From positions 62,001-126,000 of the forward strand of contig CANMLU010000009.1 in the NCBI GenBank assembly GCA_947498815.1: a stretch of 64,000 bases of DNA, written 5' to 3'. Below are positions 35,098 to 45,860 of the stretch, in pieces. Below the pieces are notes generated by a model. The model saw only the letters and a program-made list of their open reading frames with translations, had not been told where the DNA came from and searched no databases. The translations under genes were made by a program, and so were the position numbers. This DNA is from an uncultured Aquimarina sp. (GTDB lineage: Bacteria; Bacteroidota; Bacteroidia; Flavobacteriales; Flavobacteriaceae). Each line of letters starts with the position of its first letter. Position 1 is the stretch's first letter.

Positions 35098-35125
35098 GAT
35101 CGTTAATTACATTTTCAACGACTCT

Positions 35126-36433
35126 CTATTTCTTCCGAAAATATACAGAAACTGGTACTCCTGTAAAATCAAATTCGTTTCGCAGTTGATTTTCGATAAA
35201 ACGTTTATAAGGGTCCCTGATATATTGTGGTAAATTACAGAAAAACGCAAACTGTGGTTGCGGCGTAGGCAATTGCGTAATGTATTTTATCTTCACATAT
35301 TTACCTTTATAGGCCGGTGGTGGATTCTTTTCTATAATAGGCAATAACACATCGTTAAGCTCACTTGTTTTGATCTTTTTGGATCTGTTTTTATACACCT
35401 CTACAGCAGTCTCAATCGCTTTGAACAAACGTTGTTTTGTTAATGCGGAAATAAATACAATAGGTACATCGGTAAAAGGTGCAATCTCTTGGCGAATATA
35501 CTTTTCCATATCTTTAAGGGTATTGCTCTCTTTATTTTCGATCAGATCCCACTTATTTACCAAAATTACGACTCCTTTGCGATTGCGTTCTGCCAGCCAA
35601 AATATATTTTGCACCTGGCCATCAAACCCTCGAGATGCATCGAAAAGCAGCAAACAAACATCGCTATGCTCTATCGCTCTAACCGAACGCATCACAGAAT
35701 AAAACTCCAGATCTTCTTTTACTTTGGATTTACGTCGAATCCCAGCAGTATCAACCAGATTGAATTCGAATCCAAAACGGTTATATTTGGTATCGATAGC
35801 ATCACGTGTGGTTCCTGCAATATCGGTAACTATGTATCGATCTTCGCCAATTAATGCATTAATAAAAGATGATTTACCTGCATTCGGTCTTCCTACTACG
35901 GCAAACCTTGGCAGTTCGTCTTCTTCAACTTCTTCTTTTTCGGGCAATGCTTTGACCAAATCGTCCAAGAGCTCGCCTGTACCACTTCCATTAATACTTG
36001 CAATAGTATAATATTCACCAAGGCCTAGGTTATAAAATTCAACCGCATCTGCTGCTCTCTTAGAGTTATCGACTTTATTAACTACCAAAAACACAGGCTT
36101 TTTAACCTTACGAAGTAAGTTGGCTACATCTTCATCCATACCGGTGATACCAGATTCTACATCTACCATAAAGATGATAGCATCGGCTTCATCGATTGCC
36201 AATTCGACTTGCTTGTCAATTTCAGTTTCAAAGATATCATCACTTCCTACTACATATCCACCTGTATCGATCAAAGAAAAATCTACACCATTCCAATCAC
36301 TTCTTCCATAATGACGATCGCGTGTTACTCCACTTACTGCATCAACAATAGCCTCTCTTCTCTGAATCAAACGATTAAAGAATGTTGACTTTCCTACATT
36401 AGGCCTTCCGACAATAGCTACTATACCACTCAT
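35126..36433 (-). CDS. der: Ribosome-assembly GTPase Der (EngA)
   Basis: A 435-residue tandem-GTPase protein required for 50S subunit assembly. The first G domain has [18 protein letters not shown] and NKVD; the second has [18 protein letters not shown] and NKWD. The C-terminal KH-like domain includes [15 protein letters not shown] and the ending [13 protein letters not shown]. Length is typical. It converges with the MerR gene. Confidence 0.97.
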   Translation of the reverse strand: MSGIVAIVGRPNVGKSTFFNRLIQRREAIVDAVSGVTRDRHYGRSDWNGVDFSLIDTGGYVVGSDDIFETEIDKQVELAIDEADAIIFMVDVESGITGMDEDVANLLRKVKKPVFLVVNKVDNSKRAADAVEFYNLGLGEYYTIASINGSGTGELLDDLVKALPEKEEVEEDELPRFAVVGRPNAGKSSFINALIGEDRYIVTDIAGTTRDAIDTKYNRFGFEFNLVDTAGIRRKSKVKEDLEFYSVMRSVRAIEHSDVCLLLFDASRGFDGQVQNIFWLAERNRKGVVILVNKWDLIENKESNTLKDMEKYIRQEIAPFTDVPIVFISALTKQRLFKAIETAVEVYKNRSKKIKTSELNDVLLPIIEKNPPPAYKGKYVKIKYITQLPTPQPQFAFFCNLPQYIRDPYKRFIENQLRNEFDFTGVPVSVYFRKK

Positions 36434-36531
36434 TGATATCTATTCTAAAAATTTTTGCAAAATTAGACTTTTTATTTTAGCTATACTATAACTATTTGAT
36501 ATGATTGAAATAACAAAGGGCTAGAAATACA

Positions 36532-36571
36532 AAAAGTCCAAAGGCCAATGTTTCAGGCCTATGGAACTTTT
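36532..36571. terminator. Imperfect hairpin upstream of der
   Basis: AAAAGTCCAAAGGCC, a 9-base loop and GGCCTATGGAACTTTT pair with one bulge and one mismatch. The 379-base gap 36434-36812 holds this, the terminator at 36740 and otherwise nothing recognised. Confidence 0.5.
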
Positions 36572-36739
36572 CATAATTGATAGTCAGTCAGTGAAATAAT
36601 TACTTATATCAAAGATACCAAGTATTTGCGCCAACTAGGTTACTGTAAAACAACAAAGTTTTTATGGAAGTTATTTAACCTCATAAATTGCTACAATATT
36701 CGCGACTTCATGGGTCACTTTATAATGCTTTTATAATCG

Positions 36740-36775
36740 AAAAGCCAGTTATCATAAATACGATAACTGGCTTTT
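36740..36775. terminator. Intrinsic terminator of the large T9SS gene
   Basis: A perfect 14-bp stem (AAAAGCCAGTTATC, 36740-36753, with 36762-36775) has an 8-base loop and T-runs on both strands. It lies 37 bases after the T9SS gene stop codon. Confidence 0.85.
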
Positions 36776-36812
36776 TATATTTTAGAAGCATAAGTCGCTT
36801 CTATATTTGCTA

Positions 36813-39800
36813 TTAATTAATTACAATCTTTTTCACCTCATCAAATCCATCTCCTTGTATTCTTACCATATAGACACCAGAGGATAATTTAGAGAAGTCA
36901 TTAAGATCTAAAGCCATCTTTTTAGTACCAGTGCCAGAATCCATATTTTTTTGAATTATTGGTCCCATTAAAGCACCTGATAAATCATGAATCGAAATGC
37001 TAATGATTTGATCCTTTTCGGAAAGTACATCCAGAGATATTTTCTCATTCGATTTCAATAATGTTGGATATATTGAAACAGGGTTTGCACGATCAATTTG
37101 ACAATCTAATGTAATAATTAAAATCTCATCCATTGCTACACAACCATTTTTGGTAACCGTCAAAGAATACGTGGCATTACCAATCTCTTCAGAATAAACA
37201 ACTATAGACTGTGTGGTTTCTCCGGTAGACCATAAGTACGTATCTGCTTCGATTGGCGATGTTAAGACAAACTCCTCGAAAGTACACAGTGTTTCCTCTT
37301 CGTCAAGATCAATCTGAAGTTCGGATACGGTTACAAAAACTTCATCTGTAGCTTCTCCACAAGTATCACAACCTGATACGGTAACAAAGTATGCAGTATC
37401 TGATTCGGGGGCCACAGTGATACTTTTTGTAGTTTCTCCGGTAGACCAGATATAATTTAAGCATTGTGTAGCATCATTTGTTTCTGCTGTGAGTGTTACA
37501 ACTCCTCCTTTACAAATCTCCTGATCGTCTCCAGCATCTACTTGCGGTGCGCCATTTACTTTAACTTCTACCGTATCTGAGGCTTCACAATCAAGACAGT
37601 TATCCTGAACGGTAACTGTATAGGTCATAGTCTCTTTTGGAGATACTGTAATACTTTGAGTAGTTTCTCCTGTTGACCACAGATATGATATATCACTTGT
37701 TTGAGCAGCAACACAATCACCTATATTGATATTTATATCACCTCGTGTATATTGAGCATCGCTTGTGGTAAACCCTCCAGAAGCTCCATATTTTCCTTGT
37801 TCTCTTTCTCCGGCATTTGCACCATTACCTATCTGAAAAGGACTACCGCTTTTGGAAAGCATTAATGACCAATCTCCGTTTTGTTGTGTCAGCGATCCCG
37901 AGAATTCTTGATAATACATCCATCCCGTATTATCTTCCTGGTTACATAAATGACCGCCATGCCCATAGGTTGTTTCTCCAGAGAAATTAACATCCAATTC
38001 ATACTGTTTTTTGGTTACTGTATGATCATATACTGTACCTTTCAGCTTTGCTGTACCGTCTTCATTTTCTTTCCAAACTAAATCTACGTTTGAGAAAAAT
38101 CTTAGCTGACCATTATCTACTAAACACAATACAAAATCTTGATTTACCTGACGGCAAAGATCTGTGTTTTCAATTGTATATTCTTCAAGACAATCAATAC
38201 AATCTGAATCTCCCGAAACGGCAGCCGTTAATGTTACTTCCTCTCCTTTACATATTTCTTCATCTATTCCTGCATCTATATCGATTGTATTCACAATTAC
38301 CTCTACAGAATCTGTTGCTTCACAGTTTTCGCAATCTTTTACGGTAACGGTATACGTACCTCCTTCGGAAACGGTTATTGAAGGTGTAGTTTCTCCTGTA
38401 GACCATTCATATTCGATTGCATTTGCATCAGTATCGATACAATCACCAATATTAATGGCTATATCTCCTCTGAAAAAATCAGCATCATTAGTAACAAACC
38501 ATCCCGAAGCTCCATATTTTCCAACTTCTTCTTCTGTAATATTTGCGCCTAATCCTAATTGAAATGATGGGCCATTTCCTAAAATATCTAATGACCATAA
38601 TCCATCTGTACTGATTATTGTTCCTTTTGTTTCTGCATAATACACCCAATCATCAGAATTTTCTTCATTGCAGAAATGCTCTTTAGGACTTTCTGCTGGA
38701 GGCACTATAGTCTTTCCGGAATATAAAATATCCAACTCCATAGTATACTGTGGGTCATTATTATCCACAACTGTTCCTTTCAAGGTAGCTGTACCATTGT
38801 CAAATTCTTTCCAAACAAGGTCCACATTAGAAAACCTTCTTTCTATATTATTAGTATCGTCTTTTAACCAAAGTACATAGTATACATCTTTTGTACATCG
38901 GTAAGTATCTTCAATACCATATTCTGTACAATCATTGCAATCTGCTTCTCCTATTACAGTAGCAGTAAGAGTTACTTCTCCTTCTTCGCATATTTCAACA
39001 TCTTCACCAGCATCAACATCCAAAGTACTAGCAGTAACTTCTACGGTATCGGTTGCTTCACAGCTTGCACAATCTTTTACGGTAACGGTATATGTTCCTC
39101 CTTCGGAAACAGTTATTGAAGGTGTGGTTTCTCCTGTAGACCATTCATATGCAATTTCACTTATTGTCGTTGTTATACAGTCTCCTATATTTAGGTTTAA
39201 ATCACCTCGTGTATATTGACTATCTGTTGTACCAAATCCAGCAGAAGCACCATATTTACCTTGTTCTCTTTCTCCGGCATTTGCTCCATTACCCAATTGA
39301 AAAGGGCGACCATTTCTGGAAAGATCTAAGGACCAGGCACCATTTTGTTGCTTCAAAGATCCAGAGAATTCTGAATAGTATATCCAATCTGTACTATCTT
39401 CTTGATTGCAAAGATGACCTCCAGGGCTTCCAGAGGTTGTTTTGTCATAAAAAGTGATATCCAACTCAAATTCTTCGTTGGTTATTGTGTGATCGAGTAT
39501 CGTTCCTGTAAGGCTTGCGGTACCATCCTGATTCTCTTTCCAAATCAAATCTACATTTGAGAAAAATCTTAACTGACCATTATCAACAAGACAGAATACA
39601 AAATTTTCATCGGTTTGATTACACAGATCTGTGTTTTCAACACTATATTCTTCGGTACAATCGACACATTCTGATGCTCCCGTAACACTAGCCGTAAGAG
39701 TTACTTCACTGTCTCCACAAATCAAAACATCCTCACCAGCATCAACTGCAATGGTACTTGTTGTTACTTCTACGGTATCCGTAGCTTCACAACTTTCACA

Positions 39801-40676
39801 ATCTTTTACTGTAACACTATATGTTCCTTCGTCGGTCACTGTTATTGAAGGAGTGGTTTCTCCAGTAGACCATAGATATGTAATTTCACTTGTTTCTCTA
39901 TTGATACAATCTCCAATATTGATATTAAAATCCCCTCTTTCGAAATTACTATCTGTCGTATTAAACCAACCTGATGCTCCATATTTTCCCACTTCATCTT
40001 CGGTAACATTCGCTCCATTACCTAACTGAAAAGCAGGACCCATTCTTGAAATATCGAATGACCATGAGCCATCTGTCTGAGTAATTGTTCCCATTACATC
40101 GGTATAATACACCCATCCATCGGTAATTTCTGTATTACAAAAGTGATCTTTTGGACTTCCAGAAGGCGTTTCTACTGTTCTTCCCGAATAGGTAACATCG
40201 ACCTCTAGAGTTATCTGTGCATCATCATTATCAACTACTGTACCTGATAATGTTGCCGTACCATCTTCAAATTCTCTCCATTCCAGGTCGACATTAGAAA
40301 ATCGTCTTATGATATTATTTGTATCATCCTTGAGCCAAAGTACGTAGTAAAAATCTTTTCCGCATCTATATGTATTCTCTATTCCGTAGGACAAGCAATC
40401 ATCACACTCTGACTCTCCAGAGACAGTGGCAGTTAATGTTACTTCTCCTTCTTTACATAAACTAGCATCATCGCCAGCATCAACGGTTATACTACAAGTA
40501 TTGTTGGGAGGAAAAAGATTTTTGGTAGTATCAATATTATTTTCATCTCCTACCGAGGTAAAACCTGTAGTGATCATGAAAATTACCATCATTAAAAAGT
40601 AAAAAAATGAAGGCAGTGTATGCATCTTATTCATTTTTGTACTGGAAGTATTAAGTTTAGTAATAATTTTTGACAT
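36813..40676 (-). CDS. Large secreted T9SS protein with A-B-A-B internal repeats
   Basis: The 1287-residue protein has a hydrophobic signal near residues 20-42 (a start at 40634, MNKMHTLP, is also possible). Four units of about 245 residues follow, beginning near 67, 310, 557 and 802. Each opens with VDAG-[ED]-[DE] and a cysteine-rich strand, holds a GNGAN...GKYGASGWF...RGD-N-NIGDC core and ends in a [YL]-WSTGETTPSITV PKD-like module. Units 1 and 3 (YRC...YVLWLKDDTNN) resemble each other, as do 2 and 4 (DLC...CLVDNGQLRFFSNV). Two shorter WSTGETT modules and a T9SS C-terminal sorting domain (ending SSGVYMVRIQGDG...) complete it. It is very acidic and cysteine-rich, likely a surface adhesin or matrix protein; the GNGAN core is unassigned. 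Confidence 0.85.
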   Translation of the reverse strand: MSKIITKLNTSSTKMNKMHTLPSFFYFLMMVIFMITTGFTSVGDENNIDTTKNLFPPNNTCSITVDAGDDASLCKEGEVTLTATVSGESECDDCLSYGIENTYRCGKDFYYVLWLKDDTNNIIRRFSNVDLEWREFEDGTATLSGTVVDNDDAQITLEVDVTYSGRTVETPSGSPKDHFCNTEITDGWVYYTDVMGTITQTDGSWSFDISRMGPAFQLGNGANVTEDEVGKYGASGWFNTTDSNFERGDFNINIGDCINRETSEITYLWSTGETTPSITVTDEGTYSVTVKDCESCEATDTVEVTTSTIAVDAGEDVLICGDSEVTLTASVTGASECVDCTEEYSVENTDLCNQTDENFVFCLVDNGQLRFFSNVDLIWKENQDGTASLTGTILDHTITNEEFELDITFYDKTTSGSPGGHLCNQEDSTDWIYYSEFSGSLKQQNGAWSLDLSRNGRPFQLGNGANAGEREQGKYGASAGFGTTDSQYTRGDLNLNIGDCITTTISEIAYEWSTGETTPSITVSEGGTYTVTVKDCASCEATDTVEVTASTLDVDAGEDVEICEEGEVTLTATVIGEADCNDCTEYGIEDTYRCTKDVYYVLWLKDDTNNIERRFSNVDLVWKEFDNGTATLKGTVVDNNDPQYTMELDILYSGKTIVPPAESPKEHFCNEENSDDWVYYAETKGTIISTDGLWSLDILGNGPSFQLGLGANITEEEVGKYGASGWFVTNDADFFRGDIAINIGDCIDTDANAIEYEWSTGETTPSITVSEGGTYTVTVKDCENCEATDSVEVIVNTIDIDAGIDEEICKGEEVTLTAAVSGDSDCIDCLEEYTIENTDLCRQVNQDFVLCLVDNGQLRFFSNVDLVWKENEDGTAKLKGTVYDHTVTKKQYELDVNFSGETTYGHGGHLCNQEDNTGWMYYQEFSGSLTQQNGDWSLMLSKSGSPFQIGNGANAGEREQGKYGASGGFTTSDAQYTRGDININIGDCVAAQTSDISYLWSTGETTQSITVSPKETMTYTVTVQDNCLDCEASDTVEVKVNGAPQVDAGDDQEICKGGVVTLTAETNDATQCLNYIWSTGETTKSITVAPESDTAYFVTVSGCDTCGEATDEVFVTVSELQIDLDEEETLCTFEEFVLTSPIEADTYLWSTGETTQSIVVYSEEIGNATYSLTVTKNGCVAMDEILIITLDCQIDRANPVSIYPTLLKSNEKISLDVLSEKDQIISISIHDLSGALMGPIIQKNMDSGTGTKKMALDLNDFSKLSSGVYMVRIQGDGFDEVKKIVIN

Positions 40677-41058
40677 GGTTATCGTTTTATGAAATTCAAA
40701 AAAATGAACCGATTAGTTTACTTATTTTGGGTGTCATAAGGCTTACAATGGTGTTTAAAGAAACTATCCATTTAAATTTAAAACATAACCGATATTTAAG
40801 ATATCACTTTTGTTTTATTTACGAAAGTCTTATGTGATTGTATAAAAAATGTGAAGAAGTAGTTCTAAGTCATATTTTGGGGCTTTTATTAAATTTGGAC
40901 AGTGAAGATAAATATTAACCGTTGAAAATCAGGTATCAACATCAATAAAAACGTTGAAAAACAAATATTCACCCACAAAATACACGTGAAAAATCTTCAT
41001 CTTACAAAAAAAGACAAATTCTTACACTAAGAATTACGCATCATCTGCATATTAATTA
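40677..41058. other. Long AT-rich upstream region of the T9SS gene
   Basis: About 380 bases without a reading frame worth calling. It must contain the promoter of the 1287-residue gene, but I could not pick a convincing TAnnTTTG element. No repeat or RNA was recognised. Confidence 0.5.
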
Positions 41059-41089
41059 AAAAGCCTGGCACTATGAATGCCAGGCTTTT
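41059..41089. terminator. Intrinsic terminator after era and the T9SS remnant
   Basis: A perfect 12-bp stem (AAAAGCCTGGCA with TGCCAGGCTTTT) around the loop CTATGAA, with A/T-runs at its ends. Confidence 0.85.
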
Positions 41090-41114
41090 ACTACTCTTAA
41101 AAAATTATATATGG

Positions 41115-41312
41115 TTAGAATATTTGCCAATTTTCGGCTACCACTTTCTCTGTTTTAATCCAATCTTTCCCCAAGATTCTTAGGATATAAACACCAGTTG
41201 ATAATCTATCAAACTGACTAAGATTAACATTAATAATCGAATTATAATCTGCATGTTTTTTGGTTACTGTGCCTACAACGGCCACAGAAAGATTATAGAT
41301 TGATATCGTAAC
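41115..41312 (-). pseudogene. Orphan T9SS C-terminal sorting domain fragment
   Basis: On the minus strand, directly after era, an open stretch without start codon translates as VTISIYNLSVAVVG ... VNLSQFDRLSTGVYILRILG and ends in a stop at 41115. It aligns with the sorting domain of the neighbouring 1287-residue protein (ISIHDLSGALMG ... LNDFSKLSSGVYMVRIQG). It has no signal peptide, no passenger and no start codon, so it is the decayed 3' end of a lost T9SS gene. Confidence 0.75.
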
Positions 41313-41319
41313 TTAATCC

Positions 41320-42207
41320 TCAATTATTATATCCAAAACGTTTTAATTGACGTTGATTACTACGCCAATTTTTGTTGATCTTTACATAAAGTTCTATATG
41401 TATTTTTTTTCCGAAGAACTTTTCGAGGTCTTTACGTGCTTCAACTCCAACTTTTTTTAAAGCAGATCCTTTATGACCAATAATAATTCCTTTTTGAGAA
41501 TCTCGTTCAACCATAATTACAGAACGTATTCTTATGATATCTTCATCTTCAAAAAATTCTTCTGTTTCGACTTCGACCGAATACGGAATTTCTTTCTTGT
41601 AGTGCATCAATATTTTTTCACGAATCGCTTCGTTTACAAAAAACCGTTCGGGTTTATCCGTAAGTTGATCTTTGGGATAAAAAGGAGGAGATGTTGGCAA
41701 TAAGTCTACCAAACGATCAAAAACCTCTCTAACATTAAAATTTTTGAGAGCCGAGATTGGATATATCTCAGCGTTAGGGACTTTCTCGACCCAAAATTGC
41801 ACTTGTTCTTCGAGTTGTTCTTGATTCGATTGATCTATTTTATTCAATAAAAGTAGTACTGGAATTTTTGCTTTGGTGATTTTATCAAAAAAAGCTTCGT
41901 CTTTTAGTGCTTTTTCTCCAATTTCGACCATATAAATAAGCACATCTGCATCTTCAAAAGCAGATTTCACAAAACCCATCATCGATTCTTGTAATTCATA
42001 AGCCGGTTTAATAATCCCAGGAGTATCGGATAATATCACCTGAAAATCATCTCCGTTAACAATACCCAAAATCCTGTGCCTTGTTGTCTGCGCCTTTGAA
42101 GTAATAATCGATAGCTTCTCTCCTATAAAGGCATTCATTAAAGTAGACTTACCTACGTTGGGATTACCAATAATATTAACAAAACCTGCCTTATGACTCA
42201 TACTCAT
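41320..42207 (-). CDS. era: GTPase Era
   Basis: A 295-residue GTPase that acts in 30S ribosome maturation. The G domain has GNPNVGKSTLMNAF, the switch region SKAQTTRHRILGI, DTPG and NKID. The C-terminal KH domain has EEIPYSVEV-like KEIPYSVEVETEEF and KGIIIGHKGSALKKVG. Length and organisation are normal. Translation may start at the second Met (MSHKAGF). Confidence 0.97.
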   Translation of the reverse strand: MSMSHKAGFVNIIGNPNVGKSTLMNAFIGEKLSIITSKAQTTRHRILGIVNGDDFQVILSDTPGIIKPAYELQESMMGFVKSAFEDADVLIYMVEIGEKALKDEAFFDKITKAKIPVLLLLNKIDQSNQEQLEEQVQFWVEKVPNAEIYPISALKNFNVREVFDRLVDLLPTSPPFYPKDQLTDKPERFFVNEAIREKILMHYKKEIPYSVEVETEEFFEDEDIIRIRSVIMVERDSQKGIIIGHKGSALKKVGVEARKDLEKFFGKKIHIELYVKINKNWRSNQRQLKRFGYNN

Positions 42208-42400
42208 TAATTTTAATGCAAAGGTAGATGAATATTAAACAAGAAAACAATTACTACAAAAATTATTGTTTATTAACACAAACAATCCAAAAATGGTTAG
42301 TAAATAATATTTAGGAAATTAACTTCTTATTTAGTTTTTTTATACTTTTAGTTACGTTACGTTTTCAAAAACCCCGTGAAAACAAGGAATATTTAAATAC

Positions 42401-44428
42401 ATGGGACATTTGAAAAACTTTTTATTACCTACATTACAAAAAATCACAATAAGCAATTTTGCTTCATCTTTCATTTTATTACTGGTATCATTTACAGTTC
42501 ACACTCAAGATCTTGATAAGCGTTTAGAAAAAGCCGATGAGAGTTTTAAGGCTTTTGCTTACATAGATGCAAGGGCTATTTATCTCGATGTTGCCCAGAA
42601 GGGGTATGCCTCTCCTAAACTTTATCAAAAATTGGCTGATGCATTTTATATTACCGGAGAGCTAGAAAATTCTGTGCAGTGGTATGAGAAATTAATTCAA
42701 ACCTACCCAGAAAATTTAGATCCCGAATATTTGTTTAAATATGCCCAAAGTTTAAAAAGTATTGAGCGTTACAAAGAAGCTGATTCAGTTATGGATCAAT
42801 TTTATGAAATTACTGGAAATGACAAACGAGCCAAATCCTTTATAAATAAAAGAGATTATTTGGATTTTATTGAAATGCAATCGGGTAAATTTGATATCTT
42901 TTCTCTAGATATAAATTCAAAAAACTCAGAATACGCACCAAGTTTTAATAATCAAAATCAAATTATTTTTGCCTCCTCACGAGGTAAAGCTTCAAAAGAT
43001 TCTAAACTTCATGGATGGAACAAGATGCCTTTTTTGGACTTGTTTTCTTCAAACATTAAGCAGGATAGTATTAATCTTGAAGAACCGATTAAACTAAAGG
43101 GTAAAATAAACACCAAATTTCATGAATCTTCAACGAGTTTTAGTAAAGATGGAAAAACGATGTATTTTTCAAGGAATAATTCTGTTAACAACAAACTCAT
43201 AACCAGCAAAAAAGGAATTGTACTATTGAAGTTATATAAAGCCACTTTCAAAGAGGGAAAGTGGACCGATGAAGAAGAACTACCTTTTTCGAGCAATGAA
43301 TACTCTATATCTCATCCATCTCTGAGTGCAGATGGTAAAAAGCTTTACTTTGCAAGTGACATGCCGGGGACCTTGGGAAAATCTGATCTTTACGTAGTAG
43401 ATGTCTTTGATAACGGAACATACGGAAAGCCAAAAAACCTAGGCGAAAATATTAATACCGAAGGAAGAGAAACTTTTCCATATATAACAGACAGCGGAAA
43501 TTTATATTTCTCTAGTGATGGTCATGTAGGCCTTGGAGGGTTGGATGTTTTTGTAGTTACCCCTGAAGATTCTGGGTTTTCTGCTGCATACAATGTTGGC
43601 AAGCCCGTAAATAGTCCTAAAGATGATTTTACGTTTATACTTAATGAAGATGCTAAAATGGGATATTTTGCCAGCAATAGAAAAGGAGGTAAAGGCAACG
43701 ATGATATCTATGGTTTTAGACAAACAGAAGAATTAATCACTTCATGCAGACAGCATATCGAAGGTATTATTTCTAATAGTGAAACTAATGATAGTTTGCC
43801 CGGGACTGATATTGTCTTGCTCGACTCCAATGGAAACATAGTAGCGCAAACAACATCCAATAGCCTTGGCGAATACAAACTCGAAGCAGATTGCGATGAG
43901 GAATATTTAATAAGAGCATCCTTGGATAAATTTACTCCCAGAGAAATAACGATTAACACAAATGATACGTTTGAATTTACTCATGAGGTATCCATTCCCT
44001 TAATATCATTAAGTTCTGACACACCACTGCTACTTACTTCGGTAGAAGTAAATGTTGGAGATGACCTTACAGAAACATTACAACTAGAACCGATCTATTT
44101 CGGTCTTGACGACTCAGAAATTACACCAGAATCAAAAGTCGAATTGCAAAAGATCATTTCGGCGCTCACCAAATATCCTGAATTAAAAATTGAAGTACGT
44201 TCTCATACCGATAGTAGATCCAGTTATTGGTACAATAAACGTCTAAGTGTAAAAAGAATGAGAGCTACCATAAAGTATATTGTAGATGAAGGAGAAATTT
44301 ATTGGCGTAGAGTTCGTGGGAAAGCCTATGGAGAAAGAAGATTGTTGAATAAATGCGCGAATGATGTTCCGTGTACAGAAGAAGAGCATCAAGAAAACCG
44401 AAGAAGCGAGTTCATTGTTCGAGAATAA
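42401..44428 (+). CDS. OmpA-family protein with TPR and PD40 propeller
   Basis: A 675-residue envelope protein. After a signal segment (about 15-36) come TPR-like helices (SFKAFAYIDARAIYLDVAQK, ENSVQWYEKLIQTYPENLD), a PD40/WD40-like propeller (about 160-440, SLSADGKKLYFASD, DSGNLYFSSDG), a carboxypeptidase-regulatory-like beta domain (about 450-530) and a C-terminal OmpA domain (IYFGLDDSEITPESKVELQK ... RSHTDSRSSYWYNKRLS) that binds peptidoglycan. The order equals that of PorE of the T9SS and of many PorP-linked flavobacterial proteins, but no PorP/SprF gene adjoins. It is monocistronic. Confidence 0.88.
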   Translation: MGHLKNFLLPTLQKITISNFASSFILLLVSFTVHTQDLDKRLEKADESFKAFAYIDARAIYLDVAQKGYASPKLYQKLADAFYITGELENSVQWYEKLIQTYPENLDPEYLFKYAQSLKSIERYKEADSVMDQFYEITGNDKRAKSFINKRDYLDFIEMQSGKFDIFSLDINSKNSEYAPSFNNQNQIIFASSRGKASKDSKLHGWNKMPFLDLFSSNIKQDSINLEEPIKLKGKINTKFHESSTSFSKDGKTMYFSRNNSVNNKLITSKKGIVLLKLYKATFKEGKWTDEEELPFSSNEYSISHPSLSADGKKLYFASDMPGTLGKSDLYVVDVFDNGTYGKPKNLGENINTEGRETFPYITDSGNLYFSSDGHVGLGGLDVFVVTPEDSGFSAAYNVGKPVNSPKDDFTFILNEDAKMGYFASNRKGGKGNDDIYGFRQTEELITSCRQHIEGIISNSETNDSLPGTDIVLLDSNGNIVAQTTSNSLGEYKLEADCDEEYLIRASLDKFTPREITINTNDTFEFTHEVSIPLISLSSDTPLLLTSVEVNVGDDLTETLQLEPIYFGLDDSEITPESKVELQKIISALTKYPELKIEVRSHTDSRSSYWYNKRLSVKRMRATIKYIVDEGEIYWRRVRGKAYGERRLLNKCANDVPCTEEEHQENRRSEFIVRE

Positions 44429-44454
44429 AACCAGTTTCTATTTTTGATAATTAA

Positions 44455-45804
44455 TTATTGATTAGCCTTAAGCCTTTTGAAATATGCTTTTGCATGTTTA
44501 TTCACTTTGGGAGCCAATAATAATCCTGAAATCACTGTTGGAATTGCCATTAATGCAAAAGCACTATCAATAAGATCTATTGCAAATTCTATCTTGACTA
44601 CAGCTGCGACCACAATCGACAAAATATAAATGTAGTTGTAGTATTTACCATACTCTGGTTTGGTTAAAAATCCTAGACATGTAGTACCATAATATGAATA
44701 CGAGAATAGTGTAGAAAGTGCAAATACCATAACCATTATAACAACCACCAAATCGCCCAATCCATAAGGCAAAACAGCATTAAATGCCTGGAGGGTAAGT
44801 GATATTCCATTACTTTCTGTATTTTTCCAAACTCCGGTAGAAAGTATCGCCAAAGCCGTCAAGGTACATACCAATAAGGTATCTATAGCTGGGCCAATCA
44901 TGGCAACCAATCCTTCTCGAATTGGTTCTTTTGTTTTTGCTGTACCATGCATCATTGGGGCAGTTCCTATACCTGCCTCATTTGAAAAAGCGGCTCTTTT
45001 TACGCCTGTTTTAATTAAATACCCCAGCGCTCCTCCTGCGGCAGCTTCGCCAGAAAAAGCATCCGAAAAGATTAGAACAAACATCTCAGGAACCACATCG
45101 ATTTGTAGTACCAAAATGGTAAGTACCGTTATGAAATACAACACCACCATAAAAGGAACCAACTTACTTGCGACCAATCCAATTCTCTTTATCCCCCCCA
45201 ATACAACTATTGACGCGACAAGAGCAAGTACAATACCTATATATACTTTATAACCTTCTTGCCAATCCATTACGTCTATGAGCGTTTGGGTAAGTTGATT
45301 AGCAGTAAAGGCAGGAAGTGTACCTACCAATCCGGCCAAAGCAAAGAACACTGCCAATGGTTTCCATTTTTTTCCTAACCCCTTCGTAATTACATACATA
45401 GGGCCACTGAGCATATTTCCATTCTCACTTTCAGATCTATACATTACAGCCAAAGAACAGGTATAAAATTTTGTAGCCATACCTATTAAAGCACTAATCC
45501 ACATCCAAAATACGGCTCCAGGTCCTCCTGTTACAATGGCAACAGCAACGCCACTAATATTTCCCATCCCGACAGTTGCGGCAATCGCAGAAGATAATGC
45601 CTGAAAATGACTGAGTTGACCTGGGTCATTTTTCTGGTCATATTTCCCTCTTAAGATATCTATAGCATGTTTAAAATACCAAAATGGTGTAAATCTGGAG
45701 TAACATAAGAAAAATAGTCCTCCGCCAATAAGCAGCACTAGAAGAGGCCAATCCCAAACCCAGGAACTAAAACCGGCGACAAGACTTTCTAGTGTTTTTA
45801 GCAT
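44455..45804 (-). CDS. Alanine/glycine:sodium symporter (AGCS family)
   Basis: A 449-residue polytopic membrane protein with about 10-11 helices. The family motif GNISGVAVAIVTGGPGAVFWMW is clear, as are FSNEAGIGTAPMMHGTAKT and the FSYSYYGTTCLGFL region. It takes up alanine, glycine or serine with sodium. It lies 56 bases downstream of the methyltransferase gene on the same strand, in the same row as the predicted amino-acid-gated channel. Confidence 0.94.
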   Translation of the reverse strand: MLKTLESLVAGFSSWVWDWPLLVLLIGGGLFFLCYSRFTPFWYFKHAIDILRGKYDQKNDPGQLSHFQALSSAIAATVGMGNISGVAVAIVTGGPGAVFWMWISALIGMATKFYTCSLAVMYRSESENGNMLSGPMYVITKGLGKKWKPLAVFFALAGLVGTLPAFTANQLTQTLIDVMDWQEGYKVYIGIVLALVASIVVLGGIKRIGLVASKLVPFMVVLYFITVLTILVLQIDVVPEMFVLIFSDAFSGEAAAGGALGYLIKTGVKRAAFSNEAGIGTAPMMHGTAKTKEPIREGLVAMIGPAIDTLLVCTLTALAILSTGVWKNTESNGISLTLQAFNAVLPYGLGDLVVVIMVMVFALSTLFSYSYYGTTCLGFLTKPEYGKYYNYIYILSIVVAAVVKIEFAIDLIDSAFALMAIPTVISGLLLAPKVNKHAKAYFKRLKANQ

Positions 45805-45860
45805 AAACGGTAATCGTAGTAGTTATAAAAGTAATGTAAAACTTTCAATTAACTGAATTA

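Noticed and set aside
38048-40029. Several repeated plus-strand open frames of about 100-130 codons
   Set aside because: They are antisense shadows of the repeated units in the 1287-residue T9SS gene and repeat because that gene repeats.
36813-40676. CRISPR-like or tandem DNA repeat in the large T9SS gene
   Set aside because: The periodicity (~740 bases) is that of protein units with diverged codons, not of short identical repeats with spacers.
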